This document shows, one piece after another, positions 35,040-46,293 of a stretch of 64,000 bases of DNA. Within the stretch, counting starts at the first letter, position 1. Each line of letters starts with the position of its first letter. Under the pieces are notes generated by a model. The model was not told the DNA's origin. It saw nothing but the letters and a program-made list of their open reading frames with translations, and ran no database searches. The stretch is from Silene latifolia (taxonomy: Eukaryota; Streptophyta; Magnoliopsida; Caryophyllales; Caryophyllaceae), in contig NC_133538.1 of the NCBI RefSeq assembly GCF_048544455.1, positions 44,283,969-44,347,968 of the forward strand, in the 5' to 3' direction. Position numbers and translations under genes: made by a program.

Positions 35040-36959
35040 TTAATCAGCCTGATATGGAACAGACACCTCATCAGAAGCAGGAGCAGCAGAAGAATGTAGG
35101 ACGTCTTTCTCCACATGCACCACCTCTTCAGCAGAAACACCCGCCCCCTTAGCAGGAGTTGCTTCCTCCTCCGCCATCAGATCATTGATAATGCTAAAGT
35201 CAGGCTGAACGGGGAAGGTCTCAGCAAACTGCCTATCCTCCTCTGCCATATCCCAGGTAGTGTGCGTCCCAGCCTGGAACTCCCGCATGTGCTTGATCTT
35301 GGATTCCCAGGCGACATACAGTAGGGCATCCAAAAGCAGCTTCTTCAAGGTCCGCACCTGATCCTCGGCACCAGAAAGGTTATCGCCAAGGAAGAGTTGG
35401 AGCTCTGAACCTGCACCAGCTGAGTCTGAGTTTGTGCTAGCTGTGACTGAGCAGTACTCTTCTCCTCAGCAGCAGCAGACAGCTGGGACTCCAAATCAGC
35501 AACCCTTCAGCTCAGGTTGTTCGCCTTGCCCATCAAACGAGGAACCTCCTTAAGGATGAACAAGTTCAGCTGAAGGCTCTGCCAGAAAGAAAATAACAAA
35601 CTGTGAGTGACCCGCTCTGTAAGAACAAAACGGCAGAAATAAGGACAGCTGCATTCACAGCAAAGGCAGTTTCAACTGAGATATAGGCATAGGTTTGGTA
35701 CTCAGCTTCTGGGCAGTAGCAGGAAGAAGGAACTGTTCCAGCTGAGGCCAAAGTGGAACACCGGCCTCACCGCCAAAACCACGAGGGAAACGGAGGAGGG
35801 TCGTTGAGTTGGACAGAGGTGCCCTAGGATGCACCGATGCCAGAGGAGGAACGGACTTCGGTTCCGGCTCAGGAGCCGGAGCAGTTTTCTTCTTTGGAGC
35901 AGGCTTAGAGGCAGAGGAGGTGAGTTTTATCTTCTTCAACTCCATTGCGGAGTCGACAAAGAAAAGGCTTTTGCCTAAGAAAAACGGCCATTGCACCAGT
36001 CACGAAGTGTAAAGCAATCACGACAGACAGAAATAACAAAGGACAAAAGCCTTACTAGATGACATCAACGGTTCCGTCTCAGGATCCTTTTCTAAGTTAG
36101 AGAAGGTTCCTCCCTCATCTTCTTCGCGAGGCTCTTGATCTTCTTCTTCGCCCACTCTGAGCGGATGAGAGGAAGAACTTGCGGTCTGCGAGGCAAGGAG
36201 GGCAGGGAAACTTCTAGCTTGGAGAGGGAGATTGAGAAGCCTGGTCACAAGAGTAAGATCCTTGGTGGGAGTTGGTTGCAACGGATATGCAAGAAAAAAC
36301 CAGTAAGAACAGTGAGATCAAAAGGGGAAGATAGAACATCAATAACAGAGATTACCTTCAACAGGAGCCCACTTGTCAAACAAGTAGTCAGGGGTAGGGG
36401 AGATTGTGTCGATTTTCACAAAGATGAAACGCTTGAACCAGCCCTCATCCCTCACTTTGGGAGGAAGGATCACTCCCGAATTAATCTTGTTACAAGATAT
36501 GAGGGTCACTTGGCCATGTTTGATGGATCTGTAGGTGTACAACGCCGCCAGATCGCCAAATGTCAAGCCCAGGTTGTAGTCTTCATCCAGAACGCATAGC
36601 GAGACCAGTACACGCCATACATGTGGCTTAAGTTGACCGATCACCAACTTATTGAAGGAGAGTACTCGCTGAACCAGAGGAGGAAAGGGGAACGAGAAAA
36701 CCATATGATATGGATACTCATATAGGCAAGTCCACCCAGGGCAATAAAAATTAGGAGCTTTACCGGGTTAGGGTAGATGAATCTCCACGTGGTCATCCAG
36801 CCCAAATTTTTGCCTCACCTCTTAAACATCAGAGTGAGCATAGCAGGAGTCGCACAAGTACAACTCGGAAAGAACTCCGGTGGTTCCAGAGGAATTAGAA
36901 GAAGCGCGAGGGGATGGAGAAGCACGAGATGAGGGGCGGCGAGTATATTTCTTGGTCAT
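35040..36959 (-). pseudogene. Broken gene of the 'putative gypsy type transposon' (Transposase_28-like) family
   Basis: The likely start is the ATG at 36959 (MTKKYTRRPSSRASPS, basic Ser-rich). One frame runs to about 36356 and includes VFSFPFPPLVQRVLSFNKLV, HVWRVLVSLCVL and VRDEGWFKRFIFVKI. This layout fits the plant domain named 'putative gypsy type transposon'. Two stops interrupt it (near 36822 and 36765). Further coding blocks are probably separated by introns: an acidic block (PREEDEGGTFSNLEKDPE, about 36130), a Lys/Pro/Glu block (PAPKKKTAPAPEPEPKSVPP, about 35890), and a C-terminal coiled-coil-like part (LESQLSAAAEEKSTAQSQLA, about 35470). The stop is at 35040. Function of the family is unknown. 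Exact splice sites I could not fix. Confidence 0.65.
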
Positions 36960-37060
36960 GGTGAGTGGAGAGTAAGAGTAGAAGAAAATAAGGACAGAGA
37001 AAGTACCTGAGGAAAAGCGTTTTGGGAAAGAGAAAGTAGAGAGACAAGGGGGGTAGAGGG

Positions 37061-37068
37061 TATTTATA
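37061..37068 (-). promoter_or_regulatory. TATA box of the broken gene
   Basis: The minus strand reads ctctataaataccc, about 100 bp upstream of the ATG at 36959. Position and flanks suit a plant core promoter. Confidence 0.55.
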
Positions 37069-37393
37069 GAGAGGGAAGTTGAAGAGGGAGAGTGTTGGAA
37101 GTTGAGAAGGAAAGTCGAGGGGTAGTAGATAGGGGCAGTTAAGAGGATAGGTGGCGTGGGATTGATGGGACTCCTACCAGTCCGACTTTTTAGGGAAAAC
37201 AATTCTCATCAATACATTGAGCAAATGGATGGCAATTGCTTTGGGGTTAATTGTTTGGGTAATTTTCTACCACAAATAAAGACTAATGATTTTGTATGGT
37301 GATGGTTGATGATTTTCTTAAGTGGAAATTTGATGTGTGAGTGAATGAATGACTATCGAGTAAGTGAGTGTTGCATGCGAGACGGTGTTCTGC

Positions 37394-37453
37394 AGATGGG
37401 TACTCGATCGAGTAGGGGGCATTCGATCGAGTAAGTTACATACTCGATCGAGT
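37394..37453. repeat. ACTCGATCGAGT palindromes upstream of TATA (5' LTR)
   Basis: tactcgatcgagta, attcgatcgagta and tactcgatcgagta, spaced about 20-25 bp, 50-110 bp before the TATA box at 37505. Confidence 0.85.
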
Positions 37454-37504
37454 AAGTCATATTTTACGGGTATTCAGCCGGGTTCGATAGTAATGCGTGA
37501 AGAG

Positions 37505-37512
37505 ATATATAA
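37505..37512 (+). promoter_or_regulatory. TATA box of the Tekay-like 5' LTR
   Basis: gagatatataaacac, followed by a pyrimidine-rich leader. The same site occurs in the 3' LTR at 44491-44500. Confidence 0.6.
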
Positions 37513-38663
37513 ACACATTTCGACAATTTGTCTTTACTTTTACTCTTATTCTCTAAAGTTTTTACAAAGAAAATAAAGCAACGTCGATTGTTCTTCTCTC
37601 ATTGCTATCAAATCCTAAGGGTTAGAGTCATCGGATCGTTGTGTTCTTTAAGCCGTTGAGACCATCGTATTGTGGGTAAGATCCTTGTACAGTTTTTATG
37701 TCGTTTAATTGATTTTAGTCGAAACCCTAATTGGGTATTTTGGGGGTTTTGGGAGAATTTTGATATTAGACGGTGATTGTATGATTGTGTTTTTGATAGG
37801 AGGTGATTTCGTAGAAGAACGGTTTTGATTAGCTGATTGTGACGATCGTGGTGAATTGCTTATTCCAGGTAGGGTTTCCCGACTCGATTATTGGTTACAT
37901 AAGTTGTGATGGTGATTGTGTTTATTGTTGATCTATAACATGTTGGTTTCATGTTGGAGTTGTTGTTTCATAATTGATTGTATAACTGTTTGTGGTTCTC
38001 GAGGTGCGTCCTCGGCTGAGTGGAGTCACTTGCGGAAGTGGCTTCACGCCCTTGATTCGCCCTCTGAGGAACCCACCACGGAAGGGGATGTTCACATTAA
38101 TGAACATGGGTTATCGCTCGGGCGAGATGAGCGGGGATTAGGTGGGTACGGCTGCGGTCCCCCACTGGTGGTGAGGAAAATCTGTTGCGATGGGTATTCT
38201 GGCAGGACTACACACTTTAGTGTGTAGTCAGGTGTGTGGAGTTGTGACGGAGTTTTGGTAATGTGTGTGTTGTATCTATTATATTGTATTTTGTGTAATC
38301 AGTAACTGACCCCGTTTAAATATTTTGGAAACTGTGGTGATCCATTCGGGGGAGGTGAGCTGTTGTTGAGCAGATATATCTTGGATACGCGCGGGATCTA
38401 GCTGGGGATGGAGTCATCACATATCAGAGTCTTTAGTCTTCTGCTGTTTTTGTTAAGGCAGTTTCACTTAGTTGGTTTACAGTTTTGAGAACAGTTGTAT
38501 TTTACTTTACAGTTTTGGTTATGTAATCGTTAAACTTAATTATCTAAAGTATGTTCTTTTATGGGCAATTTGATATACATTGCCTCGGGTAACCGAGATA
38601 GTAGCACTTTTATGCCTATGGTGGTCTTGGTAAGGCACCTTGGTGTATGGGGGTGTTATAAAG

Positions 38664-38675
38664 TGGTATCAGAGC
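38664..38675 (+). promoter_or_regulatory. Primer binding site TGGTATCAGAGC
   Basis: An exact initiator-Met type PBS, three bases (AAG) after the LTR end, as in the minus-strand relative at 10571-10582. Confidence 0.85.
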
Positions 38676-41600
38676 AACGATTTTGGAACCTGTAACTAAT
38701 GAACCCAATGAATCTATAGAGTCAAAATAAAATGAACCCTGGTAGGAGTTGTTAGGAGCTAATGCAAATACTTGGGAGACGTCCTAGCCCTACAACATTG
38801 AACCGGTCACTATGGGGTGTCATGGGATTGCTATATGTTTACTATTGTTCATGTCCATATGTTGGATGAGTATGTTGGATGAATATGTGGTATGATGAAT
38901 GAATTGGTCCGAAAAGATAGAAGTAGTAATTGCATGAGGATATGGAATTTATGTTTGAGCATGTTCATATGGAAGTGATTTTATAATGTTGTTATGTTAG
39001 TAACATGTGATTAGCGGATGTGATGTTATATATATTCATGATTTTGTTTTACGTAAAGTTGTAGAATAAAAGCATGTGGTTAATACATGATTGACAAGTT
39101 GAATACTATATGATCATAATGGATGTATTTGTTTGGCTTTTGTAGATAGTAACATGTGGCTAGGGATACTGGTTTTATGAGTGTTGAGTTGTCTTTGTTT
39201 ACTTTGTTGTTGTTTAAGTTATTTGGAAGAAAGAATCAAGTAGTTATGTTTTTCGATTATCGAGAGGTTGTCTTTAAACTATTATAAATTGAGATTTATA
39301 TATGATTTTGATGTGATTCCAATTGGAGGTGATAGCTTGTTCTTTTACGATTCTAACGATAGGTCACACGCCCAAAATGACCAAGAAACGAGTGAGATAT
39401 GACCGTTTTACAAAACTTCGATAATGCTGAGAACTGTGTAGGGTACTCGATCGAGTGGCCCTTACTCGATCGAGTGCACCTCTTGTTACTCGATCGAGTA
39501 CCCCTTACTCGATCGCATAGCCCTGGTAATTCGTTATACGTGCTTCTGACCTTCACCTACTCGATCGAGTAGGCTATACTCGATCTAGTGACCCCTGTTT
39601 TGGGTCATATGCTTATCTTTTTACCACGTCGCATATTATTTAATTGAAGGGTGTTCCTTTGCTTCTTTATGCATTGTTTTGCATATGTGTTGGTCCTGAT
39701 GCATTAGTTACCCAATCTTATGATGTAAGAGTAGCACCTTATGATGGGTATGAGTTTGGTGGGGAGGACATGAGTTATATGTGGTTGTGATGGATAGTGG
39801 AAAAAAGAAAAGGGAGGTTGATGAGCTTATTGAGGCATGGAACATGTTTGGTGAGACGTGGTGAGTGATATAATTGCGAGTTGAGTAATATAAAAGTAAG
39901 TGAATATGGGCCAGGGATGATGTAAGACTAAGGAACATGAGAATGAAAAGATTGAAAGGAAGGATGTGAATAGTGGCAACTTGAGATGTGGAAGGATTTA
40001 TGGGGGAGATGGTTAGGATTGTGTTGGTTAAGAATATATGTAATGAAAGTTCATTGTAGAGGGATGGAGAAGAGTGGTATATAGTGAACTTAGATGGAGT
40101 CATGTCGCGACGTGGATTTGTAGATATTGACTGAGTTTGGGGAATTTGGTTTATTAAGAGGTGAACCTAGTGTGTAATTCTTTGGGCAGTTAATGGTATA
40201 AAGTGGAATTTTGATTTCTAGAGATGTAAAAGGGAGATGCAATTGATTGAACTGTAAACATTGATTTTGTGGATTGATTAGTGGTAAGTGTAAGTGTGTA
40301 GCACGATGAGAGATGACCCATGGTAAGAAAGAGTGAGAAGGTACCGATATAAAATAAAGGGATTTGAGTTTTGGAGCAATGAGAAGGTAACCAGAGCACT
40401 AAAGAGTTAGGTAGAAGGAATAAGGAGTCGAATTGTTAATTGATTTTATCAAGTGTAAAAATAAAATAATGAGGGGAGTAAACTAGGAGAATGTTGGCCG
40501 GAGTTATGTGATATCGAAGTAAGGAATCGTCGAGATGTATGATACTATCATGAGGATGTGAGTTAATGGTTATATAGGAGTTTCATGACAACATGTTAGC
40601 CATGAGTTTTGAGGAATTAAGGGGAGTAAAAGTTGGTAGAGTATTTGCACGATATGAGATTTTGGTGGTGAGTTAGGTGGCGATACAATTACGGATAGAA
40701 TTGGAATGAATCTTCAAGTAAATTTTGTTGATGGGTTTAATGTTCATCATTTGGGATGTTAACCGAAGATGGGAAAGAAACCGTGATATTTAGAGGTGAG
40801 TGTAAGATATTTGTTATACGAACGATGGTGGTGTTGTGGTGTTGTCACTACTGGTTAAGGGTGATGATTAATAGGAAAGGTAGCCATTTTAAAGAGGTTG
40901 ATTTTATAGAGGCCGAATTGGTATGTATGGTTGTGAGGGAGTATAAGATGTGGTTATAGGAGGTGATTGCTTGTAGTTGAGTTTTAGCGGTATATATTTG
41001 TCAGGAGGTGATAGTTATACGAATGGGAGAATGTGTTATGAAGGGCATGCGAGTTAAGCTCGGGCGAGAGACAACCTTTATCAGGTGGTCACTTACGTGA
41101 TCAGGATTTACTAGTTAGATGTGATTACGGGTCTATGATGTGTATAAATGTTTGTGTGATGTTCTGACCTCACGAGAAGCGGTATGGTGTGATAGTTATA
41201 AAGTTGTTATCTGAATGTTCTGTAATATATGTTGGGTACGGTAGCCTAATGGAATGATATTCAAAAGTGATAGTTTGGGTGATCTGGCATGGCCAGTTAT
41301 AGTTGTATGTGTATTCATAATATATGTAAGTGATAGTGTGCGGTTCTTACCTCATGAGTAATAGTATGGATGATATTCATAAGGTTGTTATCTGTTTACT
41401 CCGTATAATATGTTGCGTTGTGATCTACTAAAGCGATTTTGAGGAAGTTATACCGAGTCAGTGTTTATGGGATTGTATGAGTTGCGATGACTATCGATGT
41501 GGCCCTTGTGCCTCGGGTGGTGATCCGGGCACGGCACTTCGTGTTGTGATGCGGGTATTTTTGTGCTGTGGTGCGGCTGTTGGTGGCGGTGTTGCGATGT

Positions 41601-42237
41601 CGTCATCGGTTGTGGTGGAGTAGGCGGGAGGATTACGAGACGATTTTTCGAAAGTGTATATCAGTTACATAGATTTTTGTTTTGTTTACTTTTGTTTCCT
41701 TTGAGTTTCGGTTTGGACATATAGACTATTGTTTTGTTTATTGATGTTTCTTACCAGTGTCGGCTTGGGAGTGAGGGTAGAGTATGATATGAAAGAGAGT
41801 TGGGTATGTTTCCATTGTTGGCATGGTATAGTAATATTCTGTTAATGGGACACAGTTGTAAGAGGTTGTTAGAGTACTTTTGATCTTGTTTTAGATGAGG
41901 CTTTGGTGGACAGAGTTGTGGCAAAATAATTGTGGAACATGTGTGGGGTTTATAATCTTTTATTGGGGCAGTGAGTAAGGAGTGTTGGGACTTAGTATCA
42001 TGTTAAGTTATGGGTGAGTTTTGTGGTAATAAAAGAAAAGAACTTGAGGATCTAGATTGAGTGTGCGTAACAATTGTGGATCGTGAGGCATGAGTATGGA
42101 GATAAGTGCATGTATAGAGGAAGATGTCGTTTTGGTGGTAATGTGCAAGAATTGGAGTATTGATTATGCTAAGGATTTGGTGGTATAGGTTAGGTGGTGT
42201 GTCAAATGAATTGAGGTCTGAGAACCGTTAGAGTAGG
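38676..42237 (+). other. Internal non-coding DNA of the Tekay-like element, first part
   Basis: About 3.6 kb with no frame resembling gag, protease, RT or integrase. It holds a U3-like block at 39346-39600: gtcacacgcccaaaatgacc shared with the minus Tekay LTR near 12140, plus palindromes. The GT-rich remainder includes a 'gtgatccgggcacggcactt' stretch near 41520, which looks like the tract that follows pol in Tekay elements. ORFs near 37916, 39708 and 40756 have no recognisable domain. Confidence 0.55.
39440..39592. repeat. ACTCGATCGAGT palindrome array inside the element body
   Basis: Four exact tactcgatcgagt words and two variants (actcgatcgcat, actcgatctagt) in about 150 bp, next to a stretch shared with the U3 of the minus-strand Tekay LTR. 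Confidence 0.85.
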
Positions 42238-43583
42238 AGAGCTGATACTGTCATTTGTGTACCAAAAATAAATACCTATCTACTACTAACAGAAGTCAGC
42301 GGTAAGTAGGGTCGATCTCCACAGGGAGGCGGTCACTATCTGCTTGTAAATTCGGTCTATCTATGGTCACAAGATGGGGGTTTTAAATGTTTGAAATAAA
42401 CTAATCAAGATTAAAGGAAGAGAATTAAGGTTAAGAAGGATTAGCAAGAGAGAGAGAAAACTAGGATTGTCGGGTCATCAATGAATGTCAGTTAATTGCA
42501 GCTAAGGTCACGGATCAGTCGATGTGTCGGTCTAAGGGGCAACGAATATCTCCTTCCGGTCTCAATTCGCCCTAAAATACTTTTAGCTTAGCTTCCGCCC
42601 TCACTAAAGCATCCTATTGTTCACTGCAGATCTCACCCCTTCCAACCTTCCGGTCTAGGTCAAGGCTTACCAAGGTTAAAAAGGCTAAATGCATCGATTC
42701 AATTAGCTAGGTACAATTAAAGAATGATTAACAACATAGACTTAACAACAACGAACGATCTATAAACCTAAACAACAATTAACAACGATTCATCGACTCC
42801 CCTAAATCCTAGCAGAGGAATTAGCTAGACATAATAAATAAAGCGAAAGCAAAAGAATAAGGAATAATAATCATAATAAAGAGATAAGAGAGGAAAAGGA
42901 TAAAAGGGAAAGAGAAAGTTACAGTGAATTAGATCCGGGAAATAGAATAGAGAAAAGCAGTCAAGGAATAGTATTCAAGATGATAAGTGGTCCCTAAACA
43001 TTCTGTCGTCTTTCTTATTTATAGGAAAGACGATTTATTTGACCTAAAACGAAATAAAAACTGAAAAAGCCCAAGCCCATTAGAAAACCACTCGATCGAG
43101 CCATTTGAAACTGCTTGATCGAGCAAAAACAAGCCCAAACCTCTCGATCGAGTAGAAAAACCACTCGATCGAGGAAACCCTAAAATGATCAATTCGATCG
43201 AGTAAATATAGTACTCGATTGAGGTCTTCTTCTATCCAAAAGTACTCGAACGACCTCGAAAGCCTTCGATCGAGTGATATCTGATTCAGCCAGCTACGTG
43301 TTTCATTAGTTTCAGCATTGACTTGGTTATTTAGCTCCCGAAATGACTTCACGCGTCCCAAGGCAGCAACATTTCCGCTCCAAATTCACTCTTCCTCTAA
43401 ATGGATGCAAAACGGGCGATAAAAGGCTTGAATCTGCTACTTTCTGGCCCATTCCTGCAAATAAGACAAAACAAACCAAAGTAGCATATTCGGGGCATTT
43501 CGTAGCATAAAACTACGAGGATAGCATAGAAATACGTGCATAAAGAGGCCTAAAAAGACTATATAAATGCACGTATCAAGAGC
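42238..43583 (-). mobile_element. Athila-like solo LTR with 5-bp TSD AGAGC
   Basis: The element is 42243-43578 (1336 bp), TGATACTGTC...GCACGTATCA, flanked by AGAGC at 42238-42242 and 43579-43583. The minus-strand start TGATACGTGC and a minus-strand TATA (ctataaataagaaag, about 43008-43024) indicate minus orientation. Palindromic CTCGATCGAG words (43090-43275) lie just upstream of that TATA. The minus-strand ORF 43080-43361 follows these words and is not a gene. The insertion splits the Tekay-like internal region. Confidence 0.8.
43088..43278. repeat. CTCGATCGAG palindrome array in the solo LTR
   Basis: Exact or one-off ctcgatcgag words at about 43091, 43115, 43143, 43163, 43195, 43213 and 43265, about 70-260 bp upstream of the minus-strand TATA. 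Confidence 0.8.
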
Positions 43584-44286
43584 CTTGGAAATAGGAATAG
43601 TTATAGGTGTTGAGGTTATAGGTGGTTATCTTTGACATGCGATGGTGATGAGGAAAATGAGAAGATATAGCTAAGGATCTAGTATTAGTGAGTTACGAGG
43701 ACGTAACATTTATTTTAAGAGGAGTAGGATGCCACAAAGAGAGTTTGATGGTTGTACATGTTGTGGTACATTTGGAAGTTTGAGTCTTGGTGGAGAATAC
43801 AGGATGGATTTGTATTGTGGTTGATATTGCTAAAAGGGCATGGCTGTGCTTGTAGTAGTCTGATGTTTAGGAGTGTGAGAATACTTCGATAGTGTTGACA
43901 GTTGGATGATGATGTTTATGAGTGTGAGTAATCTTCAAGGACGAAGTTCTTTTTAAGGGTGGTAGAATGTAACATTCCGTTTGGTGGTTGATCCTGCTTG
44001 GTGGATTGTCTTGATATTGGATTTTCTAGTGGATAATATGTTAGTGAGACGGAGCTAGCGGCGTTTGTGGATGGTATTCGGTAGTGTATGGAGTTAATGT
44101 CGAGAGGCTATGAGATGGTATTCGGTAGTGTATGGAGTTAGTGTCGAGAGGCTATGAAGTGGTTGATACGATATCGTGAGCCGTGTTGCGGAGGTAGGCA
44201 TAGTTGGTGGAGTGAGTGTTAGGAGTTCATGTTTTATAGGTTGGGTTTGAACTTCGGGGACGAAGTTCGTTTTAAGGAGGGAAGAC
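43584..44286 (+). other. Internal non-coding DNA of the Tekay-like element, last part, with two PPT-like junctions
   Basis: 43940-43979 reads gacgaagttctttttaaggg then tagaatgtaacattccg, and 44255-44300 reads gacgaagttcgttttaagga then agactgtaatactacgg. Both resemble the end-of-pol/PPT/LTR-start junction of Tekay elements; only the second leads into an LTR with a partner. A tandem duplication of about 48 bp (ggtattcggtagtgtatgga) lies at 44067-44163. Confidence 0.6.
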
Positions 44287-44699
44287 TGTAATACTACGGT
44301 TTCATATGATGTTGGGTACTCTATCGAGTAGGGCTTACTTTATCGAGTAAGTGAGTGTTGCATGCGAGACAGTGTTCTGCTGATGGGTACTCGATCGAGT
44401 AAGTGGGTTACTCGATCGAGTAGGGGGCACTCGATCGAGTAAGTCATGTTTTACGGGATTTCAGCCGGGTTCGATAGTAATGCGGGAAGAGATATATAAA
44501 CCTATTTCGACAAATCCTCTTTACTTTTACTCTTATTCTCTAAAGTTTTTACAAAGAAAACAAAGCAACGTCGATTGTTCTTCTCTCATTGCTATCAAAT
44601 CCTAAGGGTTAGAGTCATTGGATCATTGTGTTCTTTACGCCGTTGAGAGCGTCGTATTGTGGGTAAGATCCTTGTACAGTTTTTATGTCGTTTAATTGA
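44287..44699 (+). mobile_element. 3' LTR of the Tekay-like element, 3'-truncated
   Basis: TGTAATACTACGG start after the PPT. Palindromes at 44392-44442 (three exact words) and two decayed ones before them (ctctatcgag, ctttatcgag). TATA at about 44492-44499. The match to the 5' LTR stops at 44698, where Athila integrase coding sequence begins. Confidence 0.8.
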
Positions 44700-45515
44700 A
44701 ATGGGTAGAGGCAATTGCTACTCCTACTAATAATGCCCGAGCCATGATCAACTTGTTCAAGAAGATCATATTTCCGAGATTTGGGGTTCCAAAGCGGTCA
44801 TTATTGATCGTGGTACACACTTTGGTGAAAAACAACTTGATTCATTGCTAGAAAAGTATGGGGTTTCCCATAAAAGAAGCTTGGCTTACCATCCACAAAC
44901 AAGTGGCCAAGTAGAGGTCTCTAATCGTGAGATCAAGTCCATTCTTGAGAAAGTTGTTGCCAAGTTCAGGAAGGATTGGAGGATGAAGCTTGATGATACC
45001 TTATGGGCCTACCATACCGCCTACAAGACATCTATTGGTACCTCACCATATAGGTTGGTCTATGACAAGGCTTGCCATCTACCCGTTGAGATGGAACACA
45101 AGGCATATTGGGCGGTCAAGGAGCTAAACATGGATACAAAGTTAAGTGGAGAGAAGCAGTTGTTGCAACTAAATGAGCTTGATGAATTCCGCTTGGAAGC
45201 TTATGAGAGCTCCTGTCTTTATAAGGAGAAGACGAAAAGATGGCATGACAAGAAGATCTTGAAGAAATAATTTCAAATCGGTGATAAGGTGTTGTTATTC
45301 AATTCCCGCTTCAAGCTATTTCCGGGGAAATTACGATCACGGTGGTCCGGCCCATTTACCGTCACAAATGTCAACAAGTTCGGTTCCTTGAAGTCATGAC
45401 CACCAATGGCGAAAAATTCAAATCAAATGGCCATCGTTTGAAGGTCTACCATGAGAATGTGATTGTTGGAGTAATAGAGGAAGTCACCGTTAATCCTCTA
45501 TTTATGGAAGCTTAA
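44699..45515 (+). pseudogene. Athila integrase, C-terminal two thirds, broken
   Basis: Begins within the integrase core ([26 protein letters not shown]). A one-base loss near 44796 shifts the frame, which resumes as IIDRGTHF and [20 protein letters not shown], with the conserved H-P-Q-T-(S/N)-G-Q and NREIK. Then come [20 protein letters not shown] and [18 protein letters not shown], typical of Athila. A stop at 45268 (likely CAA to TAA) precedes the C-terminal [20 protein letters not shown] module, and another frame change lies near 45390. It ends at TAA 45513-45515. Role: joining element cDNA to the chromosome. Not functional. Confidence 0.9.
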
Positions 45516-46293
45516 ACCGACTCAAGCTTCTTACGTCGTGCGAGACGTTAAACCAGCACTTCTTGGGAGGCAACCCGAGCTTTTATTTGTTTTTGTTTTT
45601 AATTTTCGAACAATTTAATGCTTTTATAGATTTAAGAATAATTGCTAGACTTGACGGTGTTTTGTTTTGTGATTTGTAGGTGAATAAAGAAGAGAAGAAG
45701 GATCAAGGAGGATATGCACGCACCCCCATGCAAGAAACCCCGTTCGGGGACGTAACTTTCAAAAACGGGGCGTGATTAAGCAATACGGAATAGCGGAAAA
45801 GTCAACGCGCGGAACCAGTCAACCCCTATCGGGGTGGGGCGTCCCCGATCGGGGTCGTGATTTTCTACTTTTTTGTTGCTATTTAAAACACGGGTAAGGG
45901 AAAATTGTTCATATTCTCATAACAAAAACCCGACGGTACCTTCTTCTCTATCTTCAATTCTTCACTCATTTTTCTTCATTTCTTCACTAAAATCACACAT
46001 AAAACACACTCTCTTCATCAAGATTTCAAGGTTTGCTAATCATTCATCAACACCAAGTAAGTTTCTACCTCATTTCTCTTTGATTTCATCCATTTTAATC
46101 AATTTAATCCAATTTCTCAAACCCTAACTCAATTTGGGAGAAATCGATTTGGTACTTATTTATGCTATAAATTGGTTTAAATGTGTTCTATTAATGATTA
46201 TAGGATGAATTAGTTCACTAATTTGTTCTATTATGCTTGTTGTATGAATTTTAGCTTGTCTTAAGATGAAATTTTTGTCTTAAAATTTCAGAA
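45516..46293 (+). other. Spacer between integrase and env-position ORF, with promoter-like block and probable leader intron
   Basis: Contains palindromic GC-rich words and a TATA-like tatttaaaac (45737-45890), then a pyrimidine-rich leader. A donor-like caa|gtaagtttc at about 46055 and an acceptor-like aaatttcag at 46291, directly before the ATG at 46294, suggest a spliced leader. The ORF at 45873-46127 has no domain. Confidence 0.5.
45737..45892 (+). promoter_or_regulatory. Candidate internal promoter of the Athila env-position ORF
   Basis: ccccgttcgggg, ccctatcggggtgggg and ccccgatcgggg cluster at 45738-45863, followed by ctatttaaaac (about 45882). The same arrangement (gaccggggtgg...agatcggggcg then ctataaatagggg) occurs in the U3 of this element's LTR at 49860-49940. 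Confidence 0.45.

Larger units (their letters stand above)
37349..38660 (+). mobile_element. 5' LTR of the Tekay-like element, 5'-truncated
   Basis: Aligns with the 3' LTR from cgagtaagtgagtgttgc onward. It carries three tandem palindromic words (37394-37453), a TATA box (37505-37512), the leader and 'aagggatgttcacattaa' type U5 landmarks shared with the minus-strand Tekay LTR near 11250. It ends GGTGTTATA before the PBS, where TTACA would be expected. Confidence 0.75.
37349..44699 (+). mobile_element. Tekay-like LTR element without coding capacity (LARD-like)
   Basis: The 5' LTR (37349-38660) lacks its first about 60 bp. PBS is at 38664-38675, then 4.3 kb of internal DNA (not counting the inserted solo LTR), the PPT aaggagggaagac at about 44274-44286, and a 3' LTR beginning TGTAATACTACGG at 44287 and cut at 44699 by Athila DNA. 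The shared LTR parts (37350-37706 and 44342-44698) are nearly identical. No gag or pol frame is found inside. PBS and PPT are present, so it could have been mobilised by a related autonomous element. Confidence 0.7.

Noticed and set aside
39440-39592. CRISPR-like look: palindromic 12-mers with regular 15-25 bp spacing
   Set aside because: Plant retroelement context, spacers not of uniform length, repeats only 12 bp, no cas genes, and the same words sit in LTR promoter regions.
43080-43361. 93-codon minus-strand ORF
   Set aside because: Composed of the CTCGATCGAG array in a solo LTR U3; it lies upstream of the TATA and would not be transcribed as a leader ORF.
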